Origin: Ophiura sarsii
Lineage: Eukaryota; Echinodermata; Ophiuroidea; Amphilepidida; Ophiuridae
Length of the DNA: 64,000 nucleotides
Direction of reading: 5' to 3'
Assembly (NCBI GenBank): GCA_035610835.1
Contig: CM069441.1
Coordinates: 88,361,574-88,425,573 of the forward strand
Part shown: positions 24,557 to 39,500 of the stretch, in pieces
Layout: each line of letters begins with the position of its first letter
Position numbering within the stretch: position 1 is the first letter of the stretch
Program-made: the position numbers and the translations under genes
The notes under the pieces: generated by a model
Seen by the model: the letters and a program-made list of their open reading frames with translations, nothing else
Told to the model about the DNA's origin: nothing
Databases searched by the model: none

Positions 24557-27500
24557 ATCTGACGGGCCTGATCATTCCATAAATTAGAATTCCCATACTA
24601 TTTTGTAATTTTTGTTCATGGAATGTCCTGAAAACATTAGCATTATTGTCTCAACTAACTATGCATTGACTATTATACCCTCAATTAAAATTCACCACTT
24701 TGATATTCTAGAGTGGCGGGAACTCTTAAACAGAATCCGAACCAGCCTATGGTGTTCAAGGTAATGTTACGATTACCGTTGCTCTCAATTAACTCGAAGC
24801 TAAAGTTGAAAAGTGGATTGAGCGCCAGAAGGCCTTAACTAAAAACAGGCTATTTTGAGATAATTAACTTTGAATATTTGGGACCCATTACAACACACCG
24901 TAGCACCAAACTCATACCTCTGATTATAGTTTTAAAAAGTTGTATTATAGTATCACACTTAGTGTTATTAATGAACTAGTTATTATTTTCTATTTGAGAT
25001 AACTTATTACGACAATTAAAGTAACTCACTCATTATGTCAATTCAGTGAACACTAGAAGGACGTAAGTCTGAGTTAAGGCCTTCTGGCACTGACTGAAAC
25101 CTGTTACATTGCGTTGGAATTGGCCAAGTCTTTATGGTTCTTAAAATCTGTGGGTTATATGGATGATTTGGGTACCAAAATCTCATTTTGCCCAGAAGTT
25201 GATTTACGGCCTTCTGGCTCTCAACCCTCGATGTATCTTTTGCATGATTTACTGTTCTTGTATGTCTGTCTGCATTACATTTACATTTGCGCACAGTCAC
25301 CACGCGATCAAAACTTCTCGGAGTTACTTATGAAATCACTTGACGATCAATTACTACGGAAGTATCTGCCATCCTACTTGACTCCACGACATAGCGAGAT
25401 ACTGTATTTGACAAGTACACTTATATCGGTATTATGTCGACATGTTCAGATAATGTTTCTTACCATGTCGACTTATACACCTTATTTAGTCGTCATCTTG
25501 CCAAGTCGACTTCACAAAAAGGAAATGTCATCTTGGCGAGATACGGTAGGTCATCTTGCCAAGTCGATCGACTTCACATAAAGTCGATGTCGTCATATTA
25601 TACGTCGTAGGCCTATGTGTGGCCAATTTATGCCATAGCTTCACCATGGTGGAAGTCAGACAACCTATATATACAGCTGTTAATTTACTTTCACGCTTTC
25701 CACGCGGCTCTTATATATAGTTTTACCATATGAGGCTGATCGGTTAAAGGTTAACATGGTTATGAAAAAATACATTTCTAATTTAGATATTGATAGGTAC
25801 CTCACAATGTTGGACAATATCTAGGCTATCTGAAACTGCATTTAAAAAATTAAAAAATGCGGTACGTTCCCGGAACAGTCCATTATTGTCGAAGGGGTGA
25901 AAACAAGATGCGTCACGGACGGACATTTTAGTTCAAGTTCATCATGCTATATTTTTATGTTAATGTAACATTTTCAGAGTTTTGTGATGTAATGTTGATA
26001 GCTGACACACTTTTCCATCAAATAAGTAAATATTTGGGAAAAAAGTTCTGGGGAAGTTATATCTCTAGACTTGCGTTAACATTTTGATGTTTTGCTGTCC
26101 GTCCGTGTCCGTTTTTTAACTAATTTCAAGGACGAAGTAAAAAAATAAAAACTTAGTGAAGTATCTCCCTTATATGTATTCTTCCCCATGCAGGAGTATT
26201 AATTAATTGGGGCAGGCATAAATTAGTTAAATCTTTAATTAAAAGTTGTCACGGACGGACACAAATTTTGTCACGGACGGACACTGTTAGCTACTGTTCA
26301 GTTCTGAGCACACAAGCAAAGCTGAATACCACCCCTCTTACCATTAAATGAACTAGTCCATACAGGTATCCCTTTATGCAAATGAGTAGGTTTGCTACAG
26401 CAGTGAGCACATGTTATGATGCTCACCAGGTGCACTGTAAAATTACTTGAAGTCAAATGAAGTAATTTGCTTATTTGCGCATTTGTGAACCCTCAGCAGA
26501 TCTTCTTTGGTGAATCTGTAATATAGCTTGCGCTTGTTAACCTTACTGCCTGTACATGCTGAAATAATGCTTGCAAATAAAAGGGGTAGCATGAGATCAG
26601 TGAAAAGACACTGTTTAAAATTGCCCCTGTTTAAAATTGCCCCATATAATAAGTGTATGTGAAATAAAAGCAAGTAACAGCATTGAAATCAGAAAGTATC
26701 ATTGGAAATGTTAGCACAAATTTAATTTTAAGCTTTGCACTATCAAAAGTTGCAGGCTTTTTCTTCATGAAACTTTGAAAAACTCAAAACACGGTTTGAT
26801 GCCTACATGTATCCATTATCACTAACCTTTAATTACACAATTAATTGAACAAAAACTTATCAAAGAAGGGTCAAAAATGTTTTAAAAAGTTGTATCACAG
26901 CATACAGTCTTTTACACAATTAATCGAACAAAATTTATCAAAGAAGGGTCAAAATTGTTTTACAAAGTTGTATCACAGCATACAGTCTATTTATATGATG
27001 CAGCAGATATATCTCTTGCCATTTATGGTAAGAGGGGCAGGATTCAGTTTGGCATTTGTACTCAGAACTGAATAATGTCCATCCGTGACAAAATTTGTGT
27101 CCGTCCGTGACAACTTTTAATCACTGATTTAACTTATTTATTGACGCCATTGTTAAGTTTCATTTCTACATGAGAAAGGGGTATATAGGGGAGATAGCTC
27201 ACTATGTTTTTATTTTTTCTCTCTTTCCTTGAAAAAAGTTGTAAAACTTTAAAACTTTTTTTGCGTCACGGACGGACAGCTCTGCATCAAAAAGTTATCA
27301 CAAGGGCAGGGTAATTACTTCCCAGAACTTATTTTTTCTTCTTTTCGAATGCAGTTTCAGTTAGCCAAGATGTTGTCCAATATTGTGAGGTACATTTCAA
27401 TATCAATATCAAAAAAGTATTTTTTTTCACACCAATGTGAACCTTGAACCGATCACCCTCTGCTATCAAAGTGCCAAATTCTGCAACCTTTGAATATAAC

Positions 27501-30500
27501 CATCACACTGGTTTTGGTATCTTGTGATCCTTTTTAATTACTAAGATTAAAAAAATTATGACATACAATTTTTCTTACTATTTTGTAAGTATTTGATACC
27601 ATTTTGTCATGTAAATAAGTGGCAATTTCAAAGTTCTTCAACATCTGTGTCCGTCCGTGACGCTTACAAATTTCCGTTTGTGACACAGTTTGTTACAGGT
27701 CTACCCTTCTCCTGTAAAAAATAAATCTGTTTTCAAATGCTGTGTATCAAACCATGTATCTCACTTACTATTTGACCTGGAAAGCTTGAGGAATGGAATT
27801 GTTTAAATAGAAATTAAGAAGAAGTACTAATGGTCCGGAGAACCCTATTTCTATCTTGTCCGTAGTGTTGGAAAAAGACTAATATCTTGACTGCTTTTTA
27901 TTACTAAGATTGAAAATTCATGACTTAACATTTTTCTTACTATTTTGTAAGTATTTGATACCATTTTTTCATATTAAAGTGTAAATAAGTGGCAATTTCA
28001 AAGTTTTTTATGTAGTTAACATTTGTGTCCGTCTGTGACGCTCAAAAATGTCCGTCCGTGACAAAGTTTGTTACCCTACCCCTGTAAAAATAAGAAATAT
28101 TTTTAAATGCTGTGTATCAGATATTCAAACCATGTATCTTACTTACTATTTGACCTGGAAAGCATTGGGGAATATGGAGTTGACTAGATAGAAATTAAAA
28201 AGAAGCACTAAAAGGTAGAGAACCCTATTTCTATCTAGTCCGTCCGTGACACAAACATTTCCGTCGTTCTATTTTTAGCAACAAACCACACCTTATTTTT
28301 TTTGTGTATTTCAATAAAGTTGATGATTCTCTATAACATTAAACATAAAAAGTTGAATAAATGTCAGTAGTTACTTTTTACAAACTGTTTTTTGCTCATG
28401 TTTTGCACAAACGTCCGTCCGTGACAAACCGATCAGCCTCATATACAAAACAGATTTTTCAGAAACCTTTCTCAATTTTCAAAGTCTATCTCAAGGATTA
28501 CTGAACCATTACTAGGCTTGTTTGTACTTATTTCAATGTATTTCACATGGTGCTTCCAAATATGGTTATGATTTTTTTTTTGGTTGACATTTTTGAAACA
28601 TTTGTGACTGACTTTTTGGAATGTCGTCTGCAGCCGCCTGCCGGGTGGAAAGTGTTAACACGTGTTTGGCACTGTTTGTTTTCGGGAAAAGCCCTGTTGG
28701 CACTGCAGTGATGGTAAACACCCGGGAAACATGCTGGACTGCACAAGAAATCTTCTTTTGTATGTAACCAAGTGATACGTTAATTTCACGTTTACAGGAG
28801 GATCCTAAAAATAAATCTCGAAGTGAAGATGCTGCTATTGCATACACATGGAATCATTACATAGCCAATGGAACAGACCAACCTGAATATTTACTACAAT
28901 TACCAATGACAAAGGTAACAAAAATAAATAAAAAGTGTCTGTTTTAAACCATGCACACATGGTAAGATTCGCGCCAAAACCTCGACTGTTTTGTGGACAA
29001 ATATTTTCTTTACTCTGAGACTTTGAACTTTGTTGTTGTTGGAGATACTAATTTTGGAATCCCTTAAACAATTTCTCACCTTCTAACATAATATTTTTGT
29101 TTGAAAAAAAATCGGAGTTGAATTTCTTTTGATACCTAGTCATATATATACTTGAACCAAGTTCTATGAAATGGTCCTAATTGATTCATTCACTTTCCTG
29201 CTATGTAATGTAGTTTTGAAACATTTTAAAGCGATAACTTACTTTTTAACAATGAGCATATGATAAACATGAACTCATGGGTTTCTTCTACGGAGATGTT
29301 TAAGTACCACACCTTATTGAGATGTCAAGACAATTTTTCTTGAGTCATGATGATATATTTTCGTTAATATGACAACATTATTGCGGTAAATGTTGACATG
29401 ATGAGATTCGATATCTTCAAAATGTCAATATCTTTCCGTTCTTGTCGACTTAATCATGACTCAAAATACTAATAACTTGGTTAGAAACATTCCACGGGTT
29501 TCAGATAACTCTCTTTTCTTTTTAAATATATAATCTTTTAAGGCGGCAATTCGTGGATTTGATACTATGAGGGACTGGTCACATAAAATACAACCAACAA
29601 TCAACCTGACTCAGTTTATACCAGTCGGTGCATCAAAGGTATGTACATTCTAGATATCCTCTATTTGTAGGGGAAATAATGAGGCGCTGTTGTGGACCAA
29701 CGGATAGTGTTTGGCAATGATGTTGTGAGTTCGAGTTCCCTGTAGTGAACGTAATGTGCTTCTGAATATTAAATGTTGCTTTATAATTCGGTCTCAAACC
29801 AAGAGGAAAATAGATGTATCACCAATTAATGGAAAAGCAAAACAGACTCGCTTTGTGGCGAATCTTTCCAGTAATGTTAGATGAGGAGTCTGGCCATCGT
29901 GAACGAAAGAGAAAATGGATTCTCAGCTTTAAAACAACAGAAGTGATTTTCCTGAAATCACATCAGCTACAAGACAGCACTCAAGTCATATGTCATTTCA
30001 TCTCTCTTAATATAAAACGAGTAGAAAGAGTGGAAATTCACTCGAAAAGGAGTGAAGGAAGTGAAACGCAGGACAACCCGTTTTAGAGTGGAAAATTTCC
30101 ACTCTAAAAATTAGTGTAAAAGTAAAAGAGTGGAACATTGTCATATAAAATTTTAGAGTGTTTTTCCACTCAAAAACGTGTTGTCCTGCGTTTAACTCCT
30201 TGAAAGAGTGGAAAACCACTCTTTTACATTTAGAGAGTTGGTTTGATTCAGTGACTTTTTTAATTACAATGATTTCTTGAGTAGTGACCTATCGGCCGAG
30301 TGCACCAATGACGGGTAACTTAATAGGGAGGTATAAGCTACCTCCCTAGTAGTTATGCTCTAACTGTAGCATAACTTACTAACGATGTAATTTTTAGAGC
30401 ATAACTGACGAGTAACACCAGCATAGCAACTAGCGAGGTAAATATCCACATTAATCAGCATCGTCCCCTTACAAAATTAATCGGCGCATATGCCAAGTGT

Positions 30501-33500
30501 TAACCTATAGTTTACTGTAAAATACTGACGTGAGTGGTCCTCCGTAATATTTAAAACGTGTCGTCACTCGCTAGGTCATAGGTGAGTGTACATAATTAAC
30601 ATAAATAATCACGTCGAGTCGGCCTGCGTTCCGAACAAAAAATGACGGTATTTCTTTGGCCAAAAATTTCGAATTTGTTCAACGCTTTTTCAAAATAAGG
30701 ACTATCAAGACATTACAAACATATTTTGGGCGAGGGGCACACACAAATATTGCACCAAAAAGCACAATTTTAATGACAAACACAAGCACCCGATGAAAAC
30801 AATTATATACAATTATAACACATCTTGTAACACAAATACTTCGCTCAATAACCGCGGGACCCCGGTTCGATTCCCAGAACACGCACGGCACGATATGGTT
30901 TGGTTTTTTATTTCGTTCTAGTTCCCTTCCACTCACAATAATGTTGAAACTTGGCTATTAATTAATAAAAACAATAATTATTTTATTTTATTTAGTCATT
31001 ATTTAAGATCCTTGGACAATTAGTACATTTTGGTCAAAATATGACCCAAAATCGGTGCGATTAGTGTTTGAATGGGCAAAAGGAGTTGATCTAAATTTTG
31101 ACTAAAAAAGTCACCAAATTGCATGAATGGATTTTCAAAAATATAAAAACCTTTCAGCTTAGTGAGGGGTCATATTCCACTTCAAATAGACACCCACTGG
31201 GCATGCAAGCGCAATTGGTCCTTCAGCATCAGCGAATCATCCCCTCCAATGTTCACAACAAATTTACGCTACTGCTCAATCGACTGACTTGTGGCATAAA
31301 ACGTTATGCTCCAACTTACTCTTGGGTCCGGTCAGGTAGGCCTATAACATTTAGCGTAAATTACCCGTCAGTTACTAGCCTAGTAGCTTACCCCGCATTG
31401 GCGCTCTCAAAATTTTGGGTTACGCCTCAGTTACTAGCGAGGTAGCGCTATTCTTCAGCTACCCGTCATTGGTGCACTCGGCCGAAAATCATACATTTAT
31501 CTTGTAGCGTGGATGTCTAACTCATTGCATGCACCGTGTTACCAAATTGGCCTATATATTACGAAATGTGTGTGTCTTCTTTCTGAAAATCTTAATCGCA
31601 GTTATTATTCCCGACAAGATGGCAGCTAATCCTCTACATGGATAACCTCTATTTTAATAATTTTTCATGAGTATTGACACGTATTTGTTGCATTTATCAT
31701 TCATAGCGTGGATGGGCAACGTGGCTGACAGGTGTTGTAGACAAGAGAGTCGTTGCAATGGCTCCTATTGTTCTAGATGCACTCAACTTTGTAGAGGTAA
31801 TGTATCAAATAAAGATGTGGTGTCACAGCGCGTGCGGGTCTGCGTATTATTCTTCATTCTCCACGGAATTTGCATTACACCTGGCGAAAATTCCATTCAG
31901 GGATATAGGAAAATTATACGTGTATTACCCCGAGCATTATTTTAAAAAAAGTATTCTTTAAGTATTTGAAAAATGGCAACATTTTAACAGATTTTTACAT
32001 ATTTAGTGTCATTTGAAGAAGGAGAAGCAAGGCCCGTCGGCCCGTAGAACAGGGTGTTTTCGCTTCTCCTCTCTGAGTGTCAGTTGTACACAATGTAACG
32101 ATTTATTCATCATGTTCATTGTAACGAATTTGTCATGACTTAATTTACAGAATTTGCATCACCATTACCGCTCATTGGCTGGATGGACTTTCGCGTTTAA
32201 AGATTATTACGAGGAAGATATAACGGACAACTTAGATGACGAAAACACACAAAAAATGGCCGACATCATTGACCCATTCGGTAGGTGCAAACCATTGGGT
32301 ATTGGCGTCAGCCATTACATCAGTGTCCCCACTGTAAACTACAGGCCCAAAGACAGGGGTTCATATTCTTTTTAGCCCAAAAATGAAATATTATAGGGTA
32401 TAGTATACGTAGACCTACTATTCTTGTATTCATTGCTATTATCAAAATGTCCTATCCTGCGGTAGGATGGTAGGCTAATAAGTGGTGGTTCCTCCGCTGT
32501 ACGACGGACTGGTGTAGGCCTACGTTGTAAGCGACAAAGGTTTAGCTAAATGACGTTTTTCGTGGACACCTTATTCATTGGCCCGGTGAGTTGATTTTGG
32601 GCGATAATCAATAGTGTGTGAATCTACAAACTGAAAATTCAGCATTATATTAATACATTTGACCCATTATAGTCCCCCGGCATAGTCCTCCAAGAATCCC
32701 GGGTTGGTTAGAAGGTTTCTGGGCACGAACACCCTAATTGCCCAATACTTGATCTGAGGGAAAGATGGGCACTCAGCTGCCAACGTTGAGTGAGTCTATT
32801 GTTGACGACGCGATTTTGTTTTCCCTGGTAAAGAGGATGTCAATCACGTGCAATTCATATGGCAAATGTCAGCCTTATACAATGCCAACAAAATATACAT
32901 TTAAATCAAGTTTAACGTCATGTGACTGAGTGGATCCTTACATAGGAGGAATAATAAAATATTACTCAATTATTTGATATGCTAAAGTCATGTTCGCAGG
33001 CACATTTCTGCTTTGAAATACTATTTTAGCCGTACATGTTTTCTGTTCATCCTGGAAAAGAGGCTTACCAAAGTCCGTGTTCTTGACCCACTTATAGAAG
33101 AAAATAAACAGTATAGCCTTGTATTGTAAGGATCAACGGTATATCCTCCTACTATAAAAAAATGGGAGATGTGCAGTGACTCTATCGTACCAAGAATATT
33201 ACTTGCAATATTATATATATCAGCTTTATTGACCCAGTCTCGTCTGTAATAGTCTACGGTGCATACAATGTACTTGTTTGTCTAGACGCGCCTCTTTTGA
33301 AATGCTAATTAAGTTGCGTGACTGTTATACCAACGCTGTGAGATGTACACAGTTGGAAATGGGGGACGCCGTGTGTTTGTGCACGCAGAGACACATACGT
33401 AGACTGCGCGTGCAAGAGTGGAAGCAGAGTAGGGGGGGGGGTCTGGTAATGTGAAAATTGTACAAACTCCGTGTTCTTGACTCACTTACGGTCATTTTAG

Positions 33501-36500
33501 AACAAAAACATGGGTTTTCATAATGTTCATATTATTAAGTGCCTGCTACACTACTTTTTATCAATCTGCAATGAAAATTTATTGGTAAATAAGAACTTCG
33601 TAAAGTACATAATTTCGGAGTTTTTTCAGTTATAAAATACTTTCTGATGCTAAATTATTTTTATAAATTTAAATTCAGATGTTATTGAAATAGACCCTCT
33701 CCTTCAAAATGATACCAAACACGGCCTAATTGGATAACGAAATATGGTAAAAATCGAAAAAAACAAAACACCTATTTTTAATAAAAATGTGGCAAAGTGT
33801 CTGTGAGCTCCTGTGTGCGGGAAAACAAAACAAGCCCCTTTTTGCGTGCTTGACTATCCTTGGTGTAAGACATTCGTTTGTTAGTCTAGTGCCAAGACCC
33901 CATTACGGAATAAAGCTGTATATTCCGTTAATCCTTCAGGAGTTTGTGCTAAGTTATTACACCAAGTATATATAAACCAATATATGTGGGCCAAACTCAC
34001 AAAATTGACTTCAGAAACCTGGTTATGCTACTATTAGACATTGAGAATAAGATGTCTTAATTACTTTGTATTGGACTTTTCCCACCACCAAGTAGGCTTG
34101 ATTTATATTTAACCATGTTAAACCATGTGTTCATTCTCCGTTTAATAGTTTACCGTGATCGACTGACGATGCCAAAATATGTTATAAGCGGAAGTAACGA
34201 CCAGTTCTTTTTGCCGGATGATTCTCATTATTATTTCGATCAAATGAAAGGACCAAAATATATGAGGTATGTAGGAATTGAATGACCGAGAATAAAATAG
34301 CCAAGGTATTTTTTCCATGACTATCTTGATTAACATTTGAGACATTTTTACGAAACACTGTAGATAAGGTTGTAAGTTTCCCTCTTTGGTTACAATTACT
34401 GGTATGTTCGCTATGTTCTATTGGACTGAAACTGTGGTGGTGGCAGTAGCGTAACTAGGGTCTTCGATTTGGGGGCATGAGGGGACAGGCCTCCTGTAAT
34501 CGGTGGGGGGGGGGGGGGCATTACCGACTATAATACATAGAGTTTATCATTTCATTTGGGGCGGAGCCTTCTGGCAAAGGGGAAATGCCCCTTGCCTCCC
34601 GCTCTAGTTAGTTACGCCTCTAGTTTTTGGATTCGATTTAGTATTTCGTCTTAATCACACATACACAGAAGAAAAAAGAAGTGAGTCATCATCGTAAAAT
34701 GAGTCACTACATGGACAAAATGACTAATTTTGAGCCATAGTGTGTCACTACGTGGACAAAATGACTCATTTTTCGATGATGACTCACTTTTTTTCTTTCT
34801 GTGTAGGAAAAAATTGTTTTCTTTTTCTATCGTTCTGTGATTATAGAATTGTACCAAATGCTGAGCATTCAATGACGTTGCACTACAAATCTCTGTTGAA
34901 ATCAATGCAATCATTTACATTGGCTATCAAACAGGTAAAGGCTAAGGATAGATGTGAAGCATTATCAGTGTATATTTCTGGAGCGTGGGTTACAAATGGG
35001 GCATGAGAAACGATTACTTAGTACGCCAACACTTTGAAATTTGTGTCCAAAAATGTCAAAATGTTAGGTAATCTTGTGGAAAACGGGGAATTCTCACCGA
35101 AAGTATGGTAATTTAAAGTGATTTTAAACTGAAATTCACATTTTTCGATTGTTTGGGAAAAAGGGGAAATGAAATATTTGATAGTATCCCCTTTGCCTTT
35201 GGCCAAGTATTTGCCGGTTGTTCGATAGTCCACCAGAATTCTTCATCTTTCTTACGATCGTCTGTCGGCTTGACCAGTAGAATTATTCTCTATTGTTTAA
35301 ATAATAATATCATCCATTCATCACAAATTTCGCAAACAGGCTACATGTAATACGAATCTAAGTTTAACTAAATGGTATACGTGGTATATATTCTTTTACC
35401 AGTGTTAACGGTCAATTTTAAGTAAGACGTCGTTAAACAAAACTAAATGTAATATGCCATTGCCGCAATATTATCGAGAAATTTGTGTGGTTAATTTTGC
35501 TTCAACAGAACTGGAAGTTACCTGAGTTAAGTTGGAAACTATATGAGGTGAGTTGCTTCCTGCTAATTCGTATTGTGTCTATACCCGCCCGCCCATCCAT
35601 TGTAAGCCAACATCCATCAGTGGAAAGCCCAAATTGTGTTTAAAAACTATCGTTCCGATGGGACTCACTTGGGTCCTGTTGGGATCCGTCTCAAATTGTA
35701 CTGAAAATACAGATAAAGAGGCATAATTTAGAAAGCCTTTAAAAGCATACGAAGATATAAGAAAGAACACACATCCTATAAAGCTTGTAAGATAAAATAG
35801 AGAGAGTAAACAAGTTTTAGAGTAATTAATAATCAATCTGATAACCTTCTTCAATATTCAGAATTTGCTACAATTTCCATCAGTAGAAAAAGGACATAAA
35901 ACCCTTGGAAAATCAGTTGGTGTGAGAGGAGTTATACCCATAAGAATTATGCCATTAGCCAACAAAGACGATGGGCGAGATCAATCATGGAGTCTATGAC
36001 TCTATTATGATATCCAGCAGTATTCATTGTCAACTGGAAACAACACATATCAAATACCCAATTGTATGTTGATTCCCCTCAAATAAGCCAGAAGATTCAG
36101 AAGAGACGAACACGGTTTGCTGGCCACTGTTTTAAGCTATGAGCCAGTATCCAAACTGGTGCACTGAAAAACCGGGAAGACCTGCCCTGACATTTATTGA
36201 CATTCTCAAGAAGACACTGGATTGGACAATTGTAACATAAAGACAGCAATGTATATTAGACCGAAAAGCGTGGAGAGCCATCGTTGATCGGGGACAACAC
36301 CCGAGTAAGCATGATGTCCCGAAAGTTAATAGTTCGAGTCAGTCATCTACTGATGACAATTGTTGTTGAAACTGCAAATTAAAAGACTTGTTTTGTTTTC
36401 TATATGGTTATGCCGATTTATTAGAATGCTACACATGGTATAATTGACTTCACAACGGACCAAACCCCCATCGAAATCCAAGCATGGAAAGCAAGATCAT

Positions 36501-39500
36501 TCCAACGAGGAAGGTAAAAAAGAGAAAGAAAACACCTCAGGAAGGCTTCATTCGCTTCTACAGCGTGTCCCAAAAAGCTGGGTTCAAAAGTTTGCGAGCT
36601 TATAACGAAATAAGTAGGCATTATGGATAGTTAATATTTAAGGAGATTAAAGACAATATACCTGACCTTAATTGGGTAAATTCGGAGACCAATCCAATGT
36701 AAACTTTTTAAAATACAAAGATTTTAATAGAGCGCAGTCAAAACCCATTTGACCCACTTTTCAAGGAACATCCCAATGTGTTGCAATTGTGTATTGTTGT
36801 GACTTCATCACAGTTTTGGCTTTGCATTCATTCTTTACAAAGACTTGGGCAGTAAACAAAATTATCTTGGTCATATTGCAATAATACAAGTTCATTATTT
36901 ACATAACATTAATTATTAATAATTTTTAGTCCGAGTTATTGTTAAGTTCTTTCGGAGAGTAAACCCCATGCCGGGAGTACTGCACATAGCGCACAGTTTC
37001 ATGCAACGCACGGATGGTTTATTAATGGGTTCTGACCACGCTCTATTCAAATCTCTGTATTTCAAAAAGTTAACATTGGATTGATCTCTGAATCTACCGA
37101 ATTAAGGTCAGGTATATTTTGCTTGATATCATTAAATATAAACTATCCATGATTCCTACTTATTTCGTTAAAAGCTCGCACACTTTTGAACCCAGTTTTT
37201 TTGGGACACGCAGTATATCTTATTATAGTTTAACTACCAAAGTGAATGTTCCATAAAATATGTATATAGCCTATATACGGTATTCATATAGTTTCTAAAT
37301 CTGGTAAGATAAGTTGTAATTTCAAAATTAAAACATATTTGGATATATAACACTGGCAGAATCAGTTTCGATCAAACATAGGCCTATCCCAAATTTGTTG
37401 CGCCTTGATCAAAAGCATGAGCTAACAAAACACGAACAGATTTGGTTTGCATCTATAATAATATCATGAATATAACACAAGTCGTTTGGTCAATGTTGTT
37501 AACGTTTCTCTCGGCAGAGGCATACAACTTAACAAAACAACTGTTGCAATTGGTATTTAAGATAACTTGCCTCCAAATGTATTGACATTTTGCAATTAGT
37601 TGTCTATCACTATCAATTATTTGTCATTTTTATGGCTAGACAAAATGGGGAACTGCACAGGAATCTGGTTCCAGGGAAATCCTAACTCTGGAGAGAGATT
37701 TTTGGCTTTGGAGGGAAATTTTAGGTATAAAAATAAAGAAATACATCAGAATTTGAAGGGAAATGTTCTCCTTGAAGGGATCAATTTAAAGTTAGGTTCC
37801 CAGGAAATTTGCATTTTTTTCTGGCCCTGGTCATTTTTTCATTGCGAATAATTTTACAAGTATTAAATAAAGTCATGGAGATATTTGGGTACCTTATAAT
37901 ACATTATGACGTTTTGCACTATTTCCTCAATTCTAGGCGGGATTGGCGGTTCATGGTTGCTAAACCCGGAAACCCAGATGAGATCGCCATCAATCCGTCT
38001 TTGTACAGACGGTTTCCTGTAACACAAATGGTAAATGTAATATTTAAGAAACGTTGCGTTAAATTGCTTGTTTAGCTAATCAAGCCACATCTTTTTTCGA
38101 AATTAAAGAAGAAGAAAAACAATCGTAACGATTTTTAAAGAAATGTTGATAGTGTATCAAGACGTTAACAATTTATCAACCATGGCGTATCACCCAGGAG
38201 ACATGGGCAGATTTACCCGTCGAGGAATAGCCTAAGAAATTGTAATAACTTAAAGAAAAGTGTATTTTAGGTCCAAGATACTGGTAAACCAGTATCGTTC
38301 AATACTGGAACATTAACGTTGCCAGTATCGGTCGATACTGGCACGATTTTACTGTTCCAGTATCGGTCGATACTGGAACACCAAATTGTGTTCCAGTATC
38401 GCGCGATACTGGAACATATTTATGTACTCAGTATCGTTCAATAATGAGAAAAATCTCACTGGTACATTTTATAGGCCTATGTGCCAGTATCGACCGATAC
38501 TGGAACACTGACTTTGTACCAGTACCGAACGATACTGATTGTTCCAGTATCGGACAATACTAGTACAGTCCAGAATCTGGGATCTAAAGTACACTTTTTC
38601 CATAACTTGAAATGTGTATATGGGCAAAAACCTGCACAGTGTAAATAGTCAATTCATTTTCCATGTAGATGATATCCAACCAGTGTATTTTGCATTTATA
38701 TTTACAGAGTGAAGGTGAATACAGAGCAGCATTTCACAGACCATACGAAGGATGGGAGGCTTTCCTGGTAGAGGTAGGTATCTAGATTCTTAATTTGAAT
38801 ATTTCTGGAGCTGCCATGTCGTTGAGATTTCGAATACTAAATGCGTTAAACAGGTTATTCATGTTGTTTATTAGCACTTAAAAAGCCATCTTGTCGGGAT
38901 ACTAAACCGCGATTAAGATCTTTAAAAAGAAGAGGGCCGGCCGGAACCTGTTTTAACATACCGTATATGTATTTGATAGCATATTTGACAACTAATGCTA
39001 TGAATTGGACATTCTCAATTGAATGTAGAACAGGTCTCAGTGTGTAAATACCTTTCGTGGTCCATTTGGCTTGGCTATATGAATGACATGCTATATACGC
39101 TTTAAACCCTGCCTTAGATATTGTAGTCTGTCCTCAGTGAAATAATCTATTGGATCGCTTCTAATTATTATAAGATGTTTAGTCTACCAGCTCAAATTAA
39201 TTAATGGGGGATTAGACACACACTCTGTTAAGAATCCGCATAGTTGTCATCGGTAACTGTTTGTATGATATTCATATTCTAGATCAGAATTATATGGCTC
39301 TTATCGCAGGTCAAAGTTGTTCAACTTTAAGGCAAGATACATCTAATGCAATTTAGGCCAAATGTGGGTCTCCATGATCGTCCCCTTCATCTCATTGGCG
39401 TAGACAGTTATTTTTTAATGTTGGGGGACAGAGAGGGTACTGCACTACCATAAAGTGTTTTCCTGTGTTTTCTCTCGTGGCATCCACCGAAAGGGTGTTT

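Noticed and set aside
24179..24562. 127-codon ORF rich in Ser/Phe/Pro
   Set aside because: Translation of pyrimidine and poly-C tracts inside a TIR element; low complexity only.
31098..31445. 115-codon ORF
   Set aside because: Lies wholly inside the 1.2-kb TIR element, is not preserved in the inverted copy, and has no transposase motifs.
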